DNA of 64,000 nt from Charina bottae (Eukaryota; Chordata; Lepidosauria; Squamata; Charinaidae), in NCBI GenBank assembly GCA_023362775.1, contig JALMGJ010000001.1, forward strand, positions 64,304,001 through 64,368,000. The letters run 5' to 3'. The notes beneath the pieces are model-generated. The model searched no databases and was not told the DNA's origin. It saw only the letters and a program-made list of their open reading frames with translations. Both the position numbers and the translations under genes were made by a program. Of the stretch, positions 61,301-64,000 are shown piece by piece (positions within the stretch are counted from its first letter, which is position 1; each line of letters begins with the position of its first letter).

Positions 61301-61571
61301 AAGTGGCAGCATTGATTTGCACAAATGTCGTAAGAAAAAGAAACCATTCATACCTCAAAGAAACAATGCAACGCTGGCAAAATCTATGTCCACATCCTGT
61401 CTGGTGCGGATTGTGGAGGACTAGGTGGCAGTGTGTACATTTGTATCGTTCATCTATGTTTTCCACAAACTGATAGTTGACTTCAGGCTCAAACTCTAGA
61501 GAAGCTGCATTTGAAGAGTTCTGTCGGGCGTAGAAATTTGGTAACTGGCCTGCAAGATCTTCAGAGGCCAT
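42593..61571 (-). CDS. TRAF5: TRAF5, TNF receptor-associated factor 5 (ten coding exons)
   Basis: Ten exons with GT-AG junctions and consistent phases give 558 aa (human 557). TRAF5 is a cytoplasmic adaptor that binds CD40, LTBR, OX40, CD27 and similar receptors, forms trimers and hetero-oligomers with TRAF3, and feeds NF-kB and JNK signalling; it also restrains IL-6 signalling. The RING spans residues 45-84 (C45, C48, C60, H62, C65, C68, C81 and D84, the TRAF5-type Asp ligand). TRAF-type zinc fingers follow at about 107-250 with CxxxxC...H...C repeats, then a coiled coil at about 250-365 ([16 protein letters not shown]..., heptads) and a MATH/TRAF-C domain from about 400 to the end ([53 protein letters not shown]). 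Exons are 61354-61571, 57987-58044, 57390-57491, 53549-53713, 50551-50628, 50303-50377, 49969-50061, 46238-46378, 44769-44937 and 42593-43170. Confidence 0.98.
43208..43240. repeat. (GT)n microsatellite
   Basis: About 16 GT units, i.e. (CA)n on the TRAF5 strand, ending 38 nt upstream of the exon 10 acceptor. Confidence 0.95.
43245..43490 (-). mobile_element. CORE/MIR-like SINE with extended 3' part
   Basis: Minus strand begins CAGTTTGGTGAGTGGTTAAG, has GAGTTCTAGTCCCAC (B box) and GGGTGACCTTGGGCCAGTCA. The 3' part (TGTCCGATTCTTGGAGACTG on plus) recurs at 51565-51602. Confidence 0.78.
43835..43945 (+). mobile_element. LINE 3' tail (second CR1/L2 subfamily)
   Basis: AGCCATCCAGAGTCACAGA, GGGTGGTTATATAAAT, then (ACAA)n. 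Similar design to 58085-58225 and distinct from the GCCGCCCAGAG tails. Confidence 0.6.
43950..44760. other. TRAF5: TRAF5 intron 9
   Basis: No exon; (TTTA)n at about 44274-44297 may mark an old LINE end. Confidence 0.5.
44769..44937 (-). CDS. TRAF5: TRAF5 coding exon 9, coiled coil
   Basis: Acceptor GTGACTGAAG (weak, poor pyrimidine tract), [13 protein letters not shown]..., ends DQRL plus one base, donor CTAG|GTATTA. Confidence 0.93.
45838..46165 (-). mobile_element. Sauria-type tRNA SINE
   Basis: Reverse complement of the element type at 17471. Plus-strand landmarks: CATGTCCGACTCTAGGGGCC (3' end), GGAACGCTGTTACCTACCCA, GCTAGGTTGGCAAGAGCTGG, and GGGATTCGAACCTC (inverted B box). In TRAF5 intron 8, sense to TRAF5. 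Confidence 0.88.
46238..46378 (-). CDS. TRAF5: TRAF5 coding exon 8, coiled coil
   Basis: Acceptor [22 protein letters not shown]...LLASTQ, donor CAG|GTAAAA; 47 codons, phase 0. Confidence 0.97.
46431..46493. repeat. (CT)n(CA)n microsatellite
   Basis: About 19 CT then about 13 CA units; on the TRAF5 strand (TG)n(AG)n, ending about 52 nt upstream of the exon 8 acceptor. Confidence 0.95.
46500..48590. other. TRAF5: TRAF5 intron 7, no recognised repeat
   Basis: AT-rich, with no exon and no repeat that I can classify. Confidence 0.5.
48598..48985 (-). mobile_element. BovB/RTE LINE 3' end
   Basis: TTCAGTCGTTTAGTCGTGTC at the 3' end, and on the minus strand an open 82-codon remnant ([39 protein letters not shown]) characteristic of the BovB C-terminus. 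Better preserved than the copies at 32069 and 41030. Confidence 0.92.
48993..49366 (+). mobile_element. non-autonomous hAT element, family B, copy 5, with internal VNTR
   Basis: 374 bp, ends CAGAGCTTTCCAAACTG and AGTTTGGAAAGCTCTG, perfect 8-bp duplication ATATATAC (48985-48992, 49367-49374). Four tandem units of about 57-60 bp fill the interior. Confidence 0.93.
49081..49300. repeat. four-unit minisatellite, period about 57-60 bp
   Basis: Each unit carries CAGGTCCTAGTGCCTGCCTT and CCTTGCTGCCTCCAAAC. The last two complete units are virtually identical. Confidence 0.92.
49969..50061 (-). CDS. TRAF5: TRAF5 coding exon 7
   Basis: Acceptor [26 protein letters not shown]...KLEDQ, donor CAG|GTAGAG; 31 codons, end of zinc fingers and start of the coiled coil. 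Confidence 0.96.
50303..50377 (-). CDS. TRAF5: TRAF5 coding exon 6, zinc finger
   Basis: Acceptor [29 protein letters not shown]...PTK, donor AAG|GTACTG; 25 codons. Confidence 0.96.
50551..50628 (-). CDS. TRAF5: TRAF5 coding exon 5, zinc finger
   Basis: Acceptor [29 protein letters not shown]..., donor GAG|GTACAA; 26 codons. Confidence 0.96.
51165..51445. repeat. inverted repeat around a LINE tail
   Basis: About 70 bp at 51165-51240 (CTCTGGAAAGTAAC, GAGAAGAAGTGCTTTCAGAC, TTGCAAGA) recurs inverted at 51375-51445. Between the arms lies a LINE tail GGGAGATGGGCGGGGAATAA. It would form a hairpin in TRAF5 intron 4 RNA. Confidence 0.7.
51565..51602 (-). mobile_element. SINE 3' part, interrupted by L1
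   Basis: ATTGTGTCCGATTCTCGGAG matches 43285-43304. Its continuation is found after the L1 at 52112 onward. Confidence 0.6.
51619..52111 (-). mobile_element. L1 LINE, 5'-truncated, with TSD
   Basis: 493 bp starting (plus strand) in poly(T) and flanked by the perfect 16-bp duplication TCCCTGCAGTTTTCTT (51603-51618, 52112-52127). On the minus strand it encodes the ORF2 C-terminus ([35 protein letters not shown]). Confidence 0.93.
52329..53142 (+). mobile_element. L1 LINE, 5'-truncated, with TSD
   Basis: 814 bp with an A-rich tail and the perfect 15-bp duplication AAGAAACAGCAAGAC (52314-52328, 53143-53157). Encodes an L1 ORF2 C-terminus with the CCHC-type [18 protein letters not shown]. The 3' UTR contains (CTTTTT)n pyrimidine runs. 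Head-to-head with the L1 at 51619. Confidence 0.93.
53549..53713 (-). CDS. TRAF5: TRAF5 coding exon 4, zinc fingers
   Basis: Acceptor [28 protein letters not shown]...VNLK, donor AAG|GTTAGA; 55 codons. Confidence 0.97.
53720..55260. other. TRAF5: TRAF5 intron 3, no recognised repeat
   Basis: AT-rich, no exon. Confidence 0.5.
55268..55320. repeat. (CTAT)n microsatellite fused to a LINE 3' end
   Basis: Thirteen perfect units contiguous with the LINE tail. Confidence 0.95.
55268..56098 (-). mobile_element. CR1/L2-clade LINE with (CTAT)n at its 3' end
   Basis: Minus strand: RT C-terminal frame [20 protein letters not shown] ... [20 protein letters not shown], then a 3' UTR, tail GAACCGCCCAGAGTCCCTCC, GGGCGGTTATAGAAATTCA and directly (ATAG)n (55268-55320 on plus). 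5'-truncated, with one frame disturbance near the end of the reading frame. Confidence 0.9.
56100..57385. other. TRAF5: TRAF5 intron 3, remainder
   Basis: No exon or clear repeat. Confidence 0.5.
57390..57491 (-). CDS. TRAF5: TRAF5 coding exon 3
   Basis: Acceptor [28 protein letters not shown]...LGRYQ, donor CAG|GTTTGT; 34 codons, first TRAF zinc finger. Confidence 0.96.
57987..58044 (-). CDS. TRAF5: TRAF5 coding exon 2, end of RING
   Basis: 58 nt; acceptor TATCTCTTTAG, completes Arg73, then [19 protein letters not shown], donor GAG|GTAAGA. Carries the last RING ligands C81 and D84. Too short to show as an open frame. Confidence 0.95.
58085..58225 (+). mobile_element. LINE 3' tail (second CR1/L2 subfamily)
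   Basis: ATGCTGTCCAGAGTCACACT, GGGTGGCCTTATAAACC and AAATAAATAAA. Antisense in TRAF5 intron 1. Confidence 0.6.
58230..59110. other. TRAF5: TRAF5 intron 1, no recognised feature
   Basis: AT-rich, no exon. Confidence 0.5.
59115..59920 (+). mobile_element. CR1/L2-clade LINE, 5'-truncated, frame intact
   Basis: A 200-codon open frame (59118-59720) is the RT C-terminal part ([52 protein letters not shown], FKKxLKTW-like KELKTWF), followed by a 3' UTR and tail TGAACCGCCCAGAG ... (AATT)n. Very similar to the copy at 55268, so both are young. Confidence 0.92.
60389..60697 (+). mobile_element. non-autonomous hAT element, family A, copy 3
   Basis: 309 bp, ends CAGCCTTTTTCAATG and GGTTAAGAAACCCTG, perfect 8-bp duplication CTCTAGAA (60381-60388, 60698-60705). 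Same length as copy 2 and highly similar. Confidence 0.93.
60706..61350. other. TRAF5: TRAF5 intron 1, 3' of the first coding exon
   Basis: No further feature seen. Confidence 0.5.
61354..61571 (-). CDS. TRAF5: TRAF5 coding exon 1, start and most of RING
   Basis: [10 protein letters not shown]... to CIVSL plus two bases, donor TTTGAG|GTATGA. A possible acceptor TTTATTCATAG lies just upstream (exon from 61581), so a further 5' UTR exon may lie beyond. Start context: G at +4, T at -3. Confidence 0.95.
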
Positions 61572-61640
61572 GGACCTTGAACTATGAATAAAATTATGAA
61601 GAGAAATGTAATACTTGAGTAGTAATGTTCCTTCTCCCTA

Positions 61641-61970
61641 GGCTGACCATATTTCCTTGAGACAAAAACGGGACAGTGGGATGGCAAAACGGGATGGGAT
61701 CTTATGCCGCCATGCCGGTCTCCAAACCCCGCCCCCCAGTCCGCGCGATTGGCTCCTGCCTGCAAACCCCGCCCCTGGTCAGCGCAATTGGCTCCCGCCT
61801 ACAAACCCCGCCCCCGGTCTGCGCAATTGGCTCCCGCGTGCAAACTCCACCCCCCAGTCCGCGCAATTGGCTCCCGCCTGCAAACCTCCCCCCCCCCCGT
61901 CCGTGGAAAAATTGTCTTCCACAAAACCAGTCCCTCGTGCCAAAAAGGTTGGGTACCCTTGCTTACACAG
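61641..61970. repeat. GC-box/CCAAT tandem array in a repeat, upstream of TRAF5
   Basis: An outer repeat begins GGCTGACCATATTTCC ... AACGGGACA. Four tandem units of 39-40 bp (61722-61882) each contain CCCCGCCCC and GCAATTGGCTCC, the ATTGG at 61748, 61787, 61826 and 61866. The right part, GTCCGTGGAAAAATTGTCTT ... GGTTGGGTACCC, looks like the end of a hAT-type repeat. Confidence 0.8.
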
Positions 61971-61974
61971 ATTA

Positions 61975-62790
61975 CTGTTTATATAAAAAGATTTTTGTTT
62001 TCATTAAAATGAAAAAGTTTTATTACATTAACATATTGAGCTAACAATTATTCTTCAGTGACAGAACTCATACAAAAATTTAGGTACACGTAGAGGGGGA
62101 CTGTATTTCACCACAATCATACCATCAATATTTCTCCGATGAAATAATCTTATGCAGCAAATTTCGGTCTTTCAATACTTTATCATAAAACTTCTCACAC
62201 TCCATGACACCTGTGTTGTGGACACAAACTCCACCCCTCATATACATGTGTGCAACATTACAACCCAACTACAAAATAGTGTAGCTTGCACTGTGACATC
62301 ATGACTTACATTTTATTACTTTGGCATCTTTGTGATAAGAAACACACATCTAGGATGACAGGTGCTACATGAGCATTCCTGCTCACTTGGAAGCACTTTT
62401 TTGTACTTAAATCCAAAGAGCTGCACAGCTCTCCTGGTCTGTTCTTGGATGAGGGACCACCTGGGTATCCCAGGGCTGCAGGTTAGATTGGGTAGATCAA
62501 AAATGCATCCTAATGTTTCAGCCAGGAATATAACCCTGACTTCTCAAGTCTGTGCCAATGTACTTCATATTTTGGCTTCCTCACAACACAGATAGATTAG
62601 ACATCAGTTTGTCAACTGGAAGAAAATGGAGTGTTCCAATTTCAAGGTGAAACAAACACTGGGCTGAAGCTGCAGCCCTGGTCTCAGAGGAGCGACAGCT
62701 ATTAACTGTAACAGCTCAAACAAGGGTTTCCCCTTTCCCTTGTGAAAAACGAATCCTGTATTTTAATTGCCACAAGTAGCTCCCTCTCTC
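61975..62790. other. upstream of TRAF5, no recognised feature
   Basis: AT-rich DNA between the GC-box array and the GC-rich inverted-repeat array. No exon supported. Confidence 0.5.
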
Positions 62791-62794
62791 TCTC

Positions 62795-63990
62795 CCAGGG
62801 CAGTCTGTCCTGTGAGTGTGTGTGTGTGCATCTGATTGGGCTTGGCTGAGGGAGGAGAGTTGTCTGGCCACCGAGCAGTAGCCGGCCACGCTGGGGGGCT
62901 TCAGCGGGTGGCAAGGGGTGGAGTGGTGTGGCTGAAGCCCCCCAGCATGGCCGGCTCCTGCTTTTTCTGCTCGGCGGCGGCAGCGGCGGCAACAACTCTC
63001 CTCCCTCGGCCAAGCCCGATCAGATACACACACAAACACTCACAGGACAGACTGCCCTCGGCAGGAGCCGGCCGCGCTGAGGGGTTTCAGCCACACCACT
63101 CCGCCCCTCACCACCCGCTGAAGCACCCCAGCGTGGCCGGCTCCTGCCAAGGGCAGTCTTTCCTGTGAGTGTGTGTGTGTGCATCTGATCGGGCTTGGCT
63201 GAGGGAGGAGAGTTGTTGGGCCGCTGAGGAGGAGCAGGAGCCGGCCACCCTGGGGGACTTCAGCAGGCAGCAAGGGGCGGAGTGGTGTGGCTGAAACCCC
63301 CCAGCGTGGCCGGCTCCTGCTTCTCCTGCTCGGCGGCGGCGGCAACTCTCCTCCCTCGGCCAAGCCCGATCAGATGCACACACACACACTCACAGGATAG
63401 ACTGCCCTCGGCAGGAGCCGGCCACCCTGGGGGGCTTCAGCGGGTAGCGAGGGGCAGAGTGGAGTGGCTGAAGTCCCCCAGCACGGCTGGCTCCTGCCAA
63501 GGACGGAGGCCCACCGCCGCCCCAGCCCCCTCGGGCTTGGCCGAGGGAGGAGAGTTGCTGCTGCTGCCGCCACCACCACTTCCACCGCGCAGGAGAGGCA
63601 GGATCCGGCCACGCTGGGGGGCTTCAGCCGCACCACTCCACCCCTTGCCGCCCGCCAGGCTGTTGGAGCTCCTGCAGCCCAGCAGGTGGCAAGGGGCGGC
63701 ATGGTGCGGCTGAAGCCCCCCAGCGCGGCCAGCTCCTGCCGAGGATGGAGGCCCACCGCTGCCCCGGCCCCCTCAGGCTTGGCTGAGGGAGGGAGGAGAG
63801 TCACTGCCGCCGCCGCCACCGCGCAGGAAAAGCAGGAGCTGGCTGCGCTGGAGGGCTTCAGCCGCACCACGCCGCCCCTTGCTGCCCGCCGGGCTGCGTT
63901 TGTGCATCACGGCCTGCCTCTTCGCGCCCTCCTTTGCCGCGCACTGATAGGCGGGAGGGCTTCCTTTTCCGGGCTGCCTCCGAAAACGGG
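62795..63990. repeat. GC-rich array of alternating inverted repeats
   Basis: Block A (GACAGACTGCC/GGCAGTCTGTCC ... GTGTGTGTGTGCATCTGAT ... GGGCTTGGCTGAGGGAGGAG) appears forward at about 62801 and 63151 and inverted at about 62990 and 63345. Between these lies block B (GCCGGCCACGCTGGGGGGCT ... GGTGGCAAGGGG), itself a near-palindrome, repeated about six times. Overall period is about 355 bp. Open frames here on both strands are by-products. Ends in CGAAAACGGGACAAAACCGA at the window edge, matching the AACGGGACA motif at 61666. Confidence 0.85.
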
Positions 63991-64000
63991 ACAAAACCGA

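Noticed and set aside
61482..61765. 89-codon minus frame upstream of the TRAF5 start
   Set aside because: Overlaps the TRAF5 start in another frame and runs into repeat sequence.
62702..63994. Many 70-166 codon frames on both strands
   Set aside because: They are products of the GC-rich inverted-repeat array, overlap each other on both strands and have repeat-derived, low-complexity sequence.

Overview
This is vertebrate nuclear DNA, most likely from a squamate reptile and plausibly a snake. There are two recognisable intron-containing genes, RD3 and TRAF5, which are also neighbours in human 1q32.3. The repeats point the same way: Sauria-type tRNA SINEs with a B box and an ACCTTT-like tail, BovB/RTE LINEs, 5S-rRNA-derived SINEs, CR1/L2-clade LINE 3' ends (one running straight into an (ATAG)n microsatellite, as known for snake CR1 elements), Tc1/mariner and hAT elements. 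The species call is inference.

Layout. 1-5.4 kb is intergenic and holds a nearly intact Tc1 transposon. A CpG-rich promoter at 5.4-5.96 kb, with an RFX X-box beside a CCAAT box and a good splice donor, is the likely RD3 promoter and non-coding exon 1. RD3 (+) has coding exons at 16635-16930 and 18228-18525 and encodes 197 aa. 19-26.7 kb is repeat-rich intergenic DNA. 26910-38929 (-) is a gene I reconstructed from splice signals: six coding exons join in frame to 164 codons for a small nuclear-type Ser/Arg- and Lys-rich protein, with a CpG-island promoter near 38.4-39.0 kb. I cannot name it. Its position and strand between RD3 and TRAF5 correspond to the human lncRNA LINC00467. TRAF5 (-) has ten coding exons from 61571 down to 42593, encoding 558 aa with RING, TRAF zinc fingers, coiled coil and MATH domain. 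61.6-64 kb, upstream of TRAF5, is GC-rich repeat DNA, including a four-copy tandem array of GC-box plus CCAAT units and a 1.2-kb array of nested inverted repeats.

How the parts relate. RD3 controls retinal guanylate cyclase in photoreceptors, TRAF5 is a cytoplasmic adaptor for TNF-receptor/CD40-type signalling, and the middle gene is probably a nuclear or RNA-processing protein. They share synteny, not a pathway. Repeats fill introns and spacers, and many are young enough to keep target-site duplications (TSDs) that I could read directly: three LINE/L1 insertions plus one BovB-dependent SINE with 12-16 bp TSDs, and seven hAT-type elements with 8-bp TSDs. Several lie close to splice acceptors or inside the promoter region and may affect expression.
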